NCBI GenBank assembly: GCA_030407005.1
Contig: JAUDYN010000010.1
Location: 744,001 to 808,000 of the forward strand
From: Desarmillaria ectypa
Taxonomy: Eukaryota > Basidiomycota > Agaricomycetes > Agaricales > Physalacriaceae
Direction: 5' to 3'
DNA: 64,000 nucleotides
Below are positions 49,159-61,762 of this stretch, one piece after another. Position numbers and translations under genes: made by a program. Numbering within the stretch: position 1 is the stretch's first letter; every line of letters begins with the position of its first letter. The notes below the pieces were generated by a model. The model did not search any database. It saw only the letters and a program-made list of their open reading frames with translations, and had not been told where the DNA came from.

Positions 49159-49375
49159 TGTTGGGATTTTGCTGGAAAGTTCTAGAAGGAGCAATCCGGC
49201 ATCATGCCGAGAGTCGATGAGTAAGCAAGAGAGTCGTAGAAAGTTATAGTACATTCTAGATTCTAGTGCGAAGTAGTATAAATATGAGCTCTGTAGGAGC
49301 CATAGAATAACAATTCCTTTACATCTGGCTTTACCAGCCTGGAGTCTACCCTGCGCAACACCCAGGATTCCAACA
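49159..49375 (-). mobile_element. Solo LTR, copy 2, with 5-bp target site duplication
   Basis: A 217-bp element, inverted relative to 3353-3574. On the minus strand it begins TGTTGGAATCC and ends AAATCCCAACA. It is flanked by a perfect ACTCT duplication at 49154-49158 and 49376-49380. It shares long blocks with copy 1 (GGTAGACTCCAGGCT, CTCATATTTATACTACTTCG-like and CTCGGCATGATGCCGGATTG). It differs by scattered substitutions and small indels. No internal retrotransposon coding is adjacent, so the two copies look like independent solo LTRs left by recombination. Confidence 0.88.
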
Positions 49376-50901
49376 ACTCTATTCATCTTTGACCCTCAAA
49401 GCTTGAAGTACTCCACTGTTGGATTTCGAGTTCGCGTACTGATTGGTCATCAGTCACGTGTGCGTACCGGTAAAATTTCGTAGTTTTTCCTCCGAGTCTT
49501 CGTTCGATTGGCGATGCATTTCGGACAACAGAGATCTTGGCAAGCAAGACAACTCGATTGACTACATACTCCACTACTCATGTACTACGTCGCTCTCGTA
49601 TTCGTGTCGTGATCCCTCGTTTACTTCCACCCTGCTAGGAACTATCTTGACATCACGACGACAGTCACTTTGATGTGTATGGAGTCGGTTCCGAATTATT
49701 GACCCTTGACAGTGAGCAGACGTCAGTTCTCAACTCTTTGGCCATCTGGTGACTCATGTAGTCCTGTAGCTGGAGTAGGGACGTTTCAGTTCATGAAACA
49801 TATCCAAGACGTTTTATATCACAATCACGAACCCAAGACAATCGAAAGTGCTACGAAAGTGCATCTGTTACAAATACGGCGCAGTACTGTATAGACGCAT
49901 ATATTACAGAAAGGTCTTCGGAGATGAACCAGCAAGTCAGTGGATACATAGAAGGATCCTAATGGTGACTGATTATCAGGTAGATCAGTACCATGTTAGG
50001 CTCGGAATCGAACAGATTCCTCTAAACACACGTGTGCATCACTGAGGATCATGTACCTCGAACTCTACCCTAGCGCTTTATGCAGTGGTGCTCCCAAAGA
50101 CTTTACTCTATAGCACGTTGGTACGAGTCACAAGATGAACACCTATACTTTGATACGATTCAGGACAAATTTTGCGAAAGTTGAATTTCTGTCCTTCGTT
50201 TAAGAGCTTCCCAGCGCATTGTATTGAAGCGGTGACGTCCGGTTCTCGCCATACATCGTAGCCTATGGGGACCCAGACCCTTGGATGGCTGAATATTATG
50301 GACCGCAATGGCAGTCATGCAGGTAAGGGTTGTCAACAATTATGGAGCCTTTGACTAATTATTATTAGTTGTTCACGAGTAAACCTAGGGTCGGAGAACG
50401 TCACACGCATAGTATGGCAAAGACTTGGCCCGAAGAATGCCCATCGCTACTGATGAAAATGGCACGCGATGGGAACGTTGGTAGCCTGTGATCACCTTTT
50501 CGGGTGCTCGCGAATTCGCGTGATCATGACCAAAGTTTAGCCTCAGCTCAGTATTGGCTCAGCAATAATATTTTCGAGCCAAGTCAAAGCTGGATTAATA
50601 GTATAGCAGGTCGGTAAATCGGAGCCGGCTGTATCGTGGATGTCTTGTCGTCCCGGAATACAAAGACCGAGAAGCGAAATTCTGGGGTGGTGTTGGTCGC
50701 CCGGCTCTCACAGTTGCAGACATCTGACCCAAGAACTGAATGGATCAGGGTGGAAACGGAGTACAAAGTGCGAAAGCAAGCCAATCACATTAGGGGGATA
50801 TGACGGGAATACGATCACGTGCGTGGATCTCGCAGTGATGCGTCATACTTCAGTCTTTCCTTCACAGCTGACTAACCACGGGATCGACCAAGATGGGCGA
50901 T

Positions 50902-50909
50902 TTATATAG
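50902..50909 (+). promoter_or_regulatory. TATA-like box of the catalase gene
   Basis: TTATATAG about 45-50 bp upstream of the catalase ATG (50954), a plausible TATA element for a strongly inducible gene. Confidence 0.5.
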
Positions 50910-50953
50910 TGCAGACTGGCCCCACGACCACTTGTTTCCCACCCACTACCATC

Positions 50954-52789
50954 ATGCCTTCCAAGCAAGTTTTCTCCACGCCCGACAACGCCCTTTACAC
51001 TGATTCCAACGGCGCCCCCGTCTCCGAGCCTTATGCCTCACAGCGGGCAGGCATCAATGGTCCGCTGTTGCTCCAGGACTTCCACCACATCGACCTTCTC
51101 GCCCATTTTGACAGGGAACGTATTCCCGAGCGTGTCGTCCATGCTAAGGGAGCAGGCGCTCATGGATACTTTGAAGTCACTCACGATCTCTCCGATATCA
51201 CGTCAAACAGTCTCTTGACATCGCCGGGCAAGAAGGTGCGCGCGACGATGCGCTTCAGTACTGTTGGTGGTGAGTCCGGAAGCGCCGACACTGCTCGCGA
51301 CCCTCGAGGCTTTGCTATCAAGCTTCGCACTGAAGAGGGTAACTTGGACTGGGTCTTCAATAACACACCCGTCTTCTTCATTCGCGATCCCGCCAAGTTT
51401 CCGCACTTCATCCACACGCAGAAGAGGGACCCGCAGACCCATCTCAAGGACTCAGATATGTTCTGGGATTATCTTGGTCAGAACCCGGAGAGCATCCACC
51501 AAATCATGATTTTGTTCAGCGACCGTGGGACACCCGATGGTTTTCACAACATGCACGGGTATTCTGGTCACACATTCAAGTGGCTGAAGGCGGATGGTTC
51601 GTTTGTGTACACTCAAGTTCATTTCCGTGCCGATGGTGGTTTCAAGGCGAGTTCAGCTTTTCCACATATGCTTATATATCCTTACCTTTCACTTCAGACT
51701 CTTAACAATGCAACTGCCAGCGAGTTAGCTGGGTCTAACCCCGACTATGGTACTCAAAGTTTGTTCGAGGCCATCGAATCCGGCAAGTATCCCTCATGGA
51801 CCGCATATGTCGTATGTTTGACCTGAATGCTCATTAACTTTCTCTTCTGACCGATGGTATTAGCAAACGATGACACCCGAGCAAGCTGAAAAGTTCCGCT
51901 ACAACATTCTGGATCTCACCAAAGTTTGGCCCCACAAGGAATTCCCTCTTCGTCCGTTCGGGAAGATGGTGCTGAACGAAAATCCTCAAAACTACTTCGC
52001 AGAGATCGAACAGGTATGCCGGCTCTCAGTAGTAGTCATTCATTAGCTCATTCTAGCTCAGGCTGCGTTCTCTCCCTCGCATCTTATTCCTTATATCGAA
52101 CCTTCTGCCGATCCAGTTCTCCAGTCACGCCTATTTTCTTACCCCGATACTCACCGGCACCGGCTCGGCACGAACTATCAACAGTTACCTGTAAACGCGC
52201 CCATCGTGCCGGTGGCGAATTTCCAGAGGGATGGGCCCCTGACTTTCGTCAGTCAGGGCGCAAGGCCTAACTATCAGAGCAGCATCAGCCCACTGAGCTA
52301 CAAGGGTAGGAAGGCGACGCTTGACGGGAATGTCAGGGATCAGGAAAGGTTTGTTAAGCACGAGAACTTCATTGGGTCAGCTTATCGGGACTTGACTGAG
52401 ATTAACGAATGTGAGTGCGAGACGCTTTTTCGGGACGTCTTTCTAACTTTGTGCTATCTGCAGTGGACTTCGAGCAACCCCGTGCGTTGTGGTCCAAAGT
52501 TTGGAATGACCAGCAACGCGAGGCATACGTGCAGAATGTTGCAGGACATTTCGGCACTGTCAAGAGTCCGCAGGTTAAGGCCAGACAACGTGAGTTTATC
52601 TTCACCGCATTTCTTATCCTTTTCTCATGCGAATATTCTGTAGTCTCTGTATGGGCGGCCGTCGATCAAGGCTTGTCTGACCGCATTGCCAAGGCAATTG
52701 GTCATCCGCCCGTCAAGCCTCTTGCCTGCAAGCCTGCACACGAAGCAGTCCAGTTCAAGCTTGGACTTGCGTCTAAACAGAGGTTGTAA
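50954..52789 (+). CDS. Monofunctional heme catalase
   Basis: Catalase of the small-subunit type that breaks down hydrogen peroxide. The ATG at 50954 gives [19 protein letters not shown]. The active-site His is in [17 protein letters not shown] and the distal Asn region in [38 protein letters not shown] and [10 protein letters not shown] are further signatures. The axial heme Tyr is in [15 protein letters not shown]. Four or five introns. The first, 51647-51697, has a GC donor (AAG|GCGAGT) and is 51 nt, in frame and stop-free, so the open frame runs through it. Removing it gives the expected [20 protein letters not shown]. The C-terminus ends LGLASKQRL, not a clear peroxisomal SKL signal, although KQRL resembles weak variants. 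About 500 residues. Likely cytosolic or peroxisomal. Confidence 0.95.
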
Positions 52790-53400
52790 TTAAAAACGAG
52801 GAGGAAATTTGTACCATTAGAATACAACGTCGGTGTGTGCATTGTAAGACTACCAAGAAGTGTTCTATCTAGGGATGTAAAATGTTATAACAAGTTGTCA
52901 ATCTGATGAACATGGTATAATGTAGGAAAGTTGGCCTCGGATCCGCTTGAAAAGGTCTAGGAGCGTAAATTTTCCATAGCTACACAGCACTAGCGTTGCC
53001 GAATACGGTTATGGTTGAGTCAGCGGTATTATGTAGGACTGGACAAAGTCGAATCAGCCCCCGAAAACCAAGTTCTCCCAGGAATCCCAGAAATGACAGC
53101 GCCCGCCGCCGCCGCAATTATCCCCCTACCACAGCCTAAATACATACCTGTGATAAAGTTAGATTATGGGCAGCAGTTGCAAAATGAGAAAAAATAAGTC
53201 GAAACTTGCTCATTCCCTTCGGCTGATGCGCGCACTGACGATCCAAAGTCAATCTGCGCTAATTTATGCGATATATGTGATAACGAGAAAAATGAAACAA
53301 TTCTGTGCGGTGACAATAATGCTCATCCTTTTGCTTTTATCCGTCCAATCCCTGAAAAAAAAAAAGGAAAGAAAATCTAGGAAATATCTGTCTATACAGA
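52790..53400. other. Convergent intergenic region
   Basis: 611 bp between the 3' ends of the catalase (+) and SulP (-) genes. Holds a poly-A tract near 53356-53366; nothing else recognised. Confidence 0.5.
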
Positions 53401-56400
53401 TCATTGCCTTGTGGCCAGTGCGGCTAGCAAAATGTCATAGTCGATTTTCGCCGCTAAGGGCGCGCATGAGCAAACTCCAAAGAGATGAAACGGCGGCTTA
53501 CATTTCAAGATGGCCTCAACGAGTTGCTTCGCAAAGATAGGCTTCTCTTCCTGCATCCGTCCCAGCGCCTCCCGACTCAACTTCCATAGAACAACATCCC
53601 TCTCCACGACCATAGTCGCATTTCGTGGCATATTCGACAGAGCCGAGAGTTCACCCGCCACGGTTCCCGATACCATCGACTCCTCAATATGAGGTGGATG
53701 AGTGTAGGTCTCGTTGTCATGGGAAGAGCTCTCCAGACCCGTACTCGAACCCCAGGATTCAAATGCATATGAAGCTCGCAGAACGCCTTTTTCGATGATA
53801 TACAACCCATCTGGTGGGTCATTTTGCCGCCACAAGACATGCCCCGCGGGGTGACATACGCGACTAAGGTAAGCAGGGAGCGGGCTGAGGTCGAGACTTG
53901 TGTACGACGACAGCGCACGGGACAGTGTGGGCAAAGGTTCGCGCAGAGGGTGATTGGGGAACTCATGTGGAAGCGTCAGATGCCCGCGATCACGTCCAGA
54001 CGCGGCCTCTCGAGGAAGCCTCGGCGGAGTGCCTCCAAGAGAAAGCGAAGGAATTGAGGCTTGATCATGACCAGGTGGTGTCGAGGGGTAAAGCTCTACA
54101 AAAATGAGTGAATTTGGCCATTGGCACAACTGCGTGAGCGACATGAATCTTACCATTTGCAATTGTCCGGGAACCTGCGTCGTATAGATGCACGATCCTC
54201 GGGGAGCCAAGCATGCTAAGACCTAATCTACTCTCGCTGTAGTCCGCAACATCGGCATCTTGTCGACCAGGAAGTACTAAGTCATTTCGTGAGTCCAGCA
54301 AAACCTGGGACAAAGAAAACGCCGTACGAAACGGAACACCCCTAGCAACCTTTTGAGCCTTAAACCAGGCTTTCAGATACGCGTTTTCTGTCCCTAGTAA
54401 AGGGGTTAGCACTGTGTCCCAAGAGATGACGAATCGAATTCGACTTACATTCCATGGCATCCCCGAAAGTATCAAACACTTCCACCTTTGAACCTATACC
54501 GGCCTCCACGGCTCCCGGAGCATCCTCTGACTCCGCTTCGTCACCAAAGAAAACATCCAGCGCCTTTCCCACAGGTCCCTCTCCCCTTCTAACACCACAC
54601 ATTACTAAACACACACCTTTCCTACCCAGCATTCTCCGTACCCTTACGAGTCCCTCAATAGCACTCATGTCAACTCCGGCCACATGAGTAAGGTCTAGCA
54701 CAAGGAAACGTATCCCCGGGGTTTCGACCCTGCCCCTTGTACTTCCATACCCATCACCCTTCTCGACAGCACCACCCAGCACTCTCCTCACGCCCTCTTC
54801 GACTTCCGTAACATTCCCAAAGAACATAAAACCACCTAGCCGCATGACACATGTCTGCTTTCCAGACACTTCCCTGATGTATGCTCGCTGCACACTTGGC
54901 CTTCTCACTGTTGACGGCGCGGTTGACCCGGTGTGTAAGGCGCGAATCACACTCAGTCGGGATGTTTGGATGACGAAGAAAAGGCCTGTCAGACAAGATT
55001 AGCCGAATTCGCCGCGAAACAAGAGAAGCTACGCACAGCACACAATAATGCCGAACAAAACCCCAATAACAAAGTCCCACACAGTCATACAAACCATAAT
55101 ACTAATAATAGTAATGTACTCGGACCTAAAGAACGTTGATGTGGTCAGGGATCGGAAAGGAAGTACACTGGACATTCAATTACCGGCTCACGCGTCCTCT
55201 CGTGTCCCATATTGCTTCCTTGACCAGATCGATGCCGAGCACGAATATCAATGATCCGACAACCATAACCGCTACGAGTCAGAGTTAGTAGCCTGATCTG
55301 GTGAGAAATCTTGAGACACCCACGAATGTATCCAACGAATCCTGTACCAATAGCCAGTAGAACGGCGGTAGCAGCTGCAAGAAGGAATCCAGCAATACGA
55401 GTGGTACCTCCGACACGATAAAATCTACCCAGAGTCCACAAGCAGTCACGGATTCTCACTGCGCAGGTACTCACAATAGCGTGTTCACGTAAACGAGATA
55501 GTTGGGCCTAAAAGGACCACAAATCAGCGAGGATTTTCCGAAAGAAAAAAACCAGGCGAACACAGTTCCTATTAACCCAGCAAAGAGGTTAGAATAACCG
55601 TGTGCAACAAGTTCTTTGTTAGTGTCGATGAAATCCTCATTAAGGGATATAGCTGTCCATTAAGGTTCAGCAAGCAGCCGAGCGAAATTCATCAATGACT
55701 CACACAGTGCGGGGACATTCAGAGGAGGATGTAAGATGTTAAAGAACAGGCTACACAAAAGTAAACAAACACGTGCACTTCGTCGCGTGATACCACTTAC
55801 AGCGCAAATTGCGTCGGTAAGGTGTCCCATAGTGGCTTGAAACGTACTTGAGTGAAGTCTAGGACAAAGCTGAACGAGTATCTCGAAGCTGAGCGCAAAT
55901 CGCACCTACCAAAATATCCATAAAACTTATACCATCCCTCATTGCCACTCTGTACATCAAAGACCCATCCGTTTTTTCTCAAGACATCCATGGGTATTCC
56001 CGCGGCCAAGACCACTACGTAGAAGATGACGGGGATCCCAATAAAGTCTGGTCACAGGAATGTCGTCAGGTCAATGTCCGGTCAGTCATCTGACGATGCG
56101 GCACGCACAACCGACAAAGACGCCCGAGCTTGCTTCTCCATCGCCACCTTTGTGCAGCTTCCCGTAAAGCCACATTCCCACTCGCAAGAAAATTGCGAGG
56201 AACAGAGGTATTCCCCATAAGATGATATTGTGTAAAGAGGTAAACATGTGAGGAAGCGGAGTGGACGTTGAGGTGGACGACAGGGAAAGAGAAACTTCGA
56301 GTCTGGACAAGATGATCGTAGGCAGATCTATATGTAGAAGCGCGTAAGAACGCACCCTGTTTCGACTAGAAAGGCACCAACGCCTCCAATACACCTGAAC

Positions 56401-57174
56401 ATGGGATCAGCACGGAAACGAAATATCCTTAGGTGGTTACGAAACATACCCAATGAGAATATGTCTCGGAAAAAAACCAATGAGGGTGCCGAGCTTCAGA
56501 TATCCAAGTAGAAAAAAGGCAATGCCTGTCAATACCGAGCTCAACGCATAGGACACTAGCGTTGTTGCTAAGATTTCCGTGGGGGACTCAAGATCCGCCG
56601 AAATTGACAGTGCGATCATGTGAAAAAAGGGCTAGACGGAACATCGTCGATGGAGCAGGAGAAACGGGGCGAAGGCGACTTACCACCACTTCAATCATCA
56701 TGCTGCCGTTGGCGCCTGGGAACTGACTTGCTCCAAGCGTATAGGTTAATTGAGCGGTCAATGTCGAAAGGAAAAACATGGATACGCCTATAGGTGCCAT
56801 CTGGTACTCGTCAAAGACGCCTGAAGCTGGAAATATAATCATTCCATCTAAATATCGCGATGAGCAGGAGTAGAAATTGTATATGAAATACACGGACATG
56901 AGACACCGTCAAGGATGTTTAGAAGGCTCCCCAGAATGACGGCCGGAATGCTTTTGAGGGACGTCTGGACAGTTTCAAGCAGGTAAACAAGGACACGGGG
57001 TTTTCCTTGGGATATACGGCTAGGTGTTTTTGAAATTGAATTACGCAGAGATTGTGCAGCGTGGGGTAAAAGTGAGGTTGTCTCAGTGGGGGAAGAAGGA
57101 GGAGATGGGGTGTAGGTTAAGTCAACCTCGTCTTCATTGCTCGAAAGCTGAACCGTTTTCGCGCGAATGGACAT
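53401..57174 (-). CDS. SulP/SLC26 transporter with STAS and cNMP-binding-like domains
   Basis: The ATG at 57172-57174 (MSIRAKTVQLSSNEDEVDL) opens a disordered N-terminus with a dileucine-like SLLPHAAQSL. The SulP membrane domain follows across many exons: [115 protein letters not shown] and VCMTVWDFVIGVLFGII. A STAS domain (CVMRLGGFMFFGNVTEVEE; IRFLVLDLTHVAGVDMSAIE) and then a cyclic-nucleotide-binding-like beta roll (PPDGLYIIEKGVLRASY; SGTVAGELSALSNMPRNATM) complete it. The layout matches the fungal vacuolar group that includes yeast YGR125W/Vsb1, so vacuolar anion or amino-acid related transport is more likely than plasma-membrane sulfate uptake; this is inference. Intron 53454-53501 is in frame and stop-free. 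Confidence 0.87.
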
Positions 57175-57867
57175 TTGGGTATGAGCAACTGAAGGGACAG
57201 ACGAGGGACCCGGCAGTAACCTTTATATATTTTTAAAAAAAGAATAAAACGTTAGCCGTGGTCTTGTGAGCAGCTTCTATTACTCTCACCCTGCGCGTGA
57301 AAGAGGTGACTCGCCACTGAGCGACATTATGACCTGAAGATTTGCGTACGCGCACGTTAGCAAGCAGATGATGGCGAATGAACGTAAGACTCGGCAGAAT
57401 TCCGCTAGAGAAGGTACAGGAAGAAGTCTGCAAGGTGGCGCCGGTGAGCACGTTCGAAAGGCGAGAAATTGGCAGTACCTGTATACAAGATACCTAGAGA
57501 CGCACCGCACTCATTCCCGGAAGAGTACGGTAATAGATAACTTATCTCTGCGACGAGTGAGATGGCGGGAATAACCTAAAAAGGGGTCCTCTTCAAGTTG
57601 TAGCCAAATCGATCATGATGTCATTCCGTATTTCACTCCTTTTAGGGAGTAGCGACCAAAACATTCTTCCTTGTCGAAATTTTGGTGCAAATAAGCCGTA
57701 GGATATTCTCCAATTCATACTTTAGCCAGGGAAGTGACTGGAAGAGAGATGATAAGAGTTGATAGCAAGTGTCCTGTTTGGGGACAAGAATGGCATGACA
57801 GATTGCGCAAATTGCAAATATCACGCAACCAGTCACACCGTCACGACTCTGTTCATTGCCGTTCACG
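57175..57867. promoter_or_regulatory. Divergent promoter region
   Basis: 693 bp between the starts of the SulP gene (-) and the CFIm25 gene (+). Small open frames on both strands overlap here without recognisable features. Confidence 0.4.
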
Positions 57868-58679
<812 letters not shown>

Positions 58680-59559
58680 GCCTCTGCGCTTCGTCCGCCG
58701 TTCCCTCCTTCGTTGCTTTGCCGCCGTAGCCCCATCTGTAAAAGTACTTCTCGTGTTGCTCTTCTGGTTTGTAGAGGTTTTTGTAATCTGGAAATTATCA
58801 GGAACCATGCTGCACTAATGACACTATACTTAGCCCTTGCATGAATTTTGAGAGCCCCGTCTTGCTAGGGAAGAGCACTTTTTCAGCGCTACAGATCGTC
58901 GCGGAGACTTTTGTCGAACTTATTGCAGTGGTGTTTTATCATTTCATGATGCCTACAAGTCCTAGGCACCAAGTGTTCTAGTATTTTCCCCATTACTCAT
59001 CCTCATGCCTGACTTTGCGAAGGAACAAATCTATCGTCGAATTTTTAGCTCAGGCAGAAACTGTTTTCTTGCATGTAGTATGTTATCTTTTCCGTTCACG
59101 AATGGTCTTTTGCTGACCGCAGCGGCAAATAATAGCTTCCTTTCGATATGGGCCGCGAAGATCGAATGGTGGTTTGAGCACTGCCCAAGAGCTTCAGAAC
59201 CGGATTGTCTTTGGCCATGCTCAAGCTCGGTTCCGGCCTTTGTCCACGGCGTCTTGGATACAGAGATAGTTACGCAGGCCATCTCACTCAGCAATTCACG
59301 TAAAAAAACATGTTCTTCGGCTTTTGACTTTCTTTTTGACCAGTCAAGGGGTCCGAATCGGGTGGCTGGTCTAAGCACGATCCCGATGCATTGTTCGCTC
59401 ATCATGACTTAAAGTGCTACTGCCACCCAGAGTTTGTTGTTTGCCACGTGAGATATGACCATGGGTCCATTTAAAAGATGCGTCCTCCCGTCTCTATCGT
59501 TTTTCATCCCCTTCAGCCTGTGTTGAACGCAGACTTCCCTATACCCTCTTTTTACTGAC
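58680..59559. other. Intergenic region with overlapping open frames
   Basis: 880 bp between two plus-strand genes. Two overlapping ATG-started frames, 59005-59412 (+, 135 codons) and 59031-59405 (-, 124 codons), face each other. Neither has recognisable motifs, so neither is called as a gene. Confidence 0.4.
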
Positions 59560-61367
59560 ATGGATTCTTCAAGTCTCTCCCTCTTCCCCAGGATCTGGAA
59601 CATGTCCGTTCCCCACAGCTCTGCCAGGCCCGTTGCGACTACCCGCCGACGAAGCAACGCCATCGAGACGACGTTCCAATTCGACTCTACCAGCTCGGCA
59701 AGTAGTTCGCTCAAGTTTGACAGTCCAATCGCTGTGAGAGTTGCAGTCACTGCGTGAGTTCCCATCCTGCCTTGATTCTTATGAAGCTCACGGTCGTCGC
59801 TAGACCTCTCAACGAATCCACATCTACCGGATCCAGTGACGCGCCAATTCTGCCCAATGGCAAGGTTCTTCGACCGCCGCAACGACCTGTTGAGACGCCT
59901 CACACTTACTCGGATCTCGATAGCAGACAATTGGATTGCGATACTGCCTTCTGGAGGCCCCCTGATGCCACGACGACTATCACCATCATTGAGCACCATT
60001 CGACGCATGAGGACCACTCCCCACGCTCACGCTTACTCTCTGTGTCACCCATTCCCGAAGACGAAGTGCCACCGTCGCCTGAAAGCGTCTTCAACTCCGC
60101 CGGCGCGCGTGCGCTCGTGTCGAGCTTCAACCGCCACTCGCAAACGTTCGGATCACGAGTGTTCTACCCCATCGACCCGGCACACCAGATGGCGTCTCTT
60201 CTGAATCCGATAGAAGTCACCGGACGCCCCTCAACGCCTGTTCCCTTGGATGAGAACTCCGATGACGAAGACGATGTTCCTCCGTATCTGCTATCTTTGA
60301 TGCCGCCTCGTCCTACAAACCCCACCGCCCATGTTGAGTTCGACGCTAATGAGTCTGATGATGAATACTTGGCCGATTTCGCCAGTCCTGGATCTCCTTC
60401 CGTGGCCGCTCCATCTTACGCGTATGTCGACAGTCCGGTATCCGACATCGGCGATGGCTCAGCAAGAGAAGAAGGCTGGGACGCTGATGACGAAGACGAC
60501 GAAAGTTTAGCAGGGGAGCGCGACCTTGTTGTTGCTCGAGCCCTGAACTTCGATGCTCGCCCCGAATCTCCTCTGAAGTCGTTCTTGGACATGTCGGCTG
60601 AGGATTCGGACGAGGAAGATGAGGATGAATATCTTTCGTCTAACCGCAAAGCTCTCATTTTCGATAGTGACTTTACGGTTGACCAAGTCTATCGGGATCG
60701 ACGTGCTCCTGATCTCATGGAGTCCGTGCTCGACAGGGCTGACAGGGCATCGCGAACTTCCCGAGTCCCATCGATCAGGCGGCAGCCAAAATCTGTCTCG
60801 CGCACAGACGAGCTGTTCGCTGTAATGCGGTTCCAGCAACAGCAGCCTCGCGAATCCGGACGCGACAGCCAAATTCTGCTCGATGACGTCTTCAATCCGG
60901 ACGTCCAAGTGGATCTGTTCACTCACCCAGAACCTGAAAAACACCCGTACACCACTCAGGACTCGTATATTCTCCCAACGAATACCGCCACCCAGCAGTT
61001 CTACGCGTGTGAGAACCCGAGTCACTTCCCCCACCTCCAGTACGAACACTGCTGCACAATGTCTGTCCACCCGTACCAAAACCACACGTTCGCGCCATTA
61101 CCACCGTCTCCATCGAAAAGCCAACCCCAGGTGTCGACTTCCTCGCTGCCCTCGTCGAGGAGGAGCACTCGGAGCACTGCAGGTCGGATTGTTCGCGGTC
61201 TCACGAAGAGCCTGCGCAGCGCTTTGGTGAAAGGTCCCAGCAACACTGGAGGCGGGGATGCTAAGGGGAAGAAGAGGATGAGGTCTCCTGATTTTGAGGT
61301 CCCAGCCGACTCCTCATCGACTTCTCTTCTCCCACCTTTTCGTCTCAAGAGATCAAAGAAGTTCTAA
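59560..61367 (+). CDS. Acidic, Ser-rich protein of unknown function
   Basis: Two exons (59560-59754 and 59804-61367) joined by a 49-nt GT-AG intron, giving about 586 residues from MDSSSLSLFPRIWNMSV. The sequence is mostly disordered. There is a Ser-rich N-terminus; acidic patches such as DENSDDEDDVPPYLL, DANESDDEYLADF, DADDEDDESLAGE and SAEDSDEEDEDEYL; and a segment with LIFDSDFTVDQVYRDRRAPD that looks folded or helix-forming. A His/Cys patch, ACENPSHFPHLQYEHCCTM, follows. The tail is basic (RIVRGLTKSLRSALVKG; KGKKRMRSPDF; FRLKRSKKF) and could hold nuclear localisation signals. I do not recognise a family. Codon use and introns look native. A 202-codon minus-strand frame overlapping the 5' part is a shadow. 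Confidence 0.75.
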
Positions 61368-61762
61368 AATGTCGCCATGTTCTTTATGTCTTATATACGT
61401 GAACACGAGTTCTGGTAAGTATGTAAATAAGTCTGGTACCTAGTTTTCTTAGTTTCCGAGCCCTTTCTCTGTCATTTATATCTAACATTCCCTTTACATC
61501 ACTCATTCAACCATGAATTCACCTACTCCTAATGTATATAGTTCTATGCGCCATGAAATTATGACTTCTTTGTCCTTTTTTAAAAAAAATACCTGATCGC
61601 GACAGATGACTTGCGCCACAGACGCGTCATGGTATCACGTGGTCGCTAGCACTGTTGGGTTTCGCTTTCATTGCGAAGCCGTCCTGGAAGATTCCTGAGA
61701 GCAACCGAACGGGCACCCCAGTTACTTAGCGTTTTTACCACCTTCTTTAAAGTTCAACGAAG
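61368..61762. promoter_or_regulatory. Intergenic region
   Basis: 395 bp between two tandem plus-strand genes. Includes a T/A homopolymer block near 61578-61592. It probably holds the terminator of the first gene and the promoter of the second; no clear motif. Confidence 0.4.

Larger units (their letters stand above)
46793..50953. other. 4 kb gene-poor interval
   Basis: Contains a GAAG-type microsatellite, the second solo LTR copy and the catalase promoter, all listed separately. 48640-48790 is AT-rich with several GTTAATAA words. The short open frames here (for example 47227-47424 minus and 49706-50045 plus) have no recognisable features. No RNA gene was found. Confidence 0.5.

Noticed and set aside
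59409..60017. 202-codon minus-strand open frame
   Set aside because: Overlaps the start and intron of the plus-strand acidic protein gene; no recognisable features.
60507..61085. 192-codon minus-strand open frame
   Set aside because: Complement of the acidic Ser-rich coding sequence; a codon-bias shadow.
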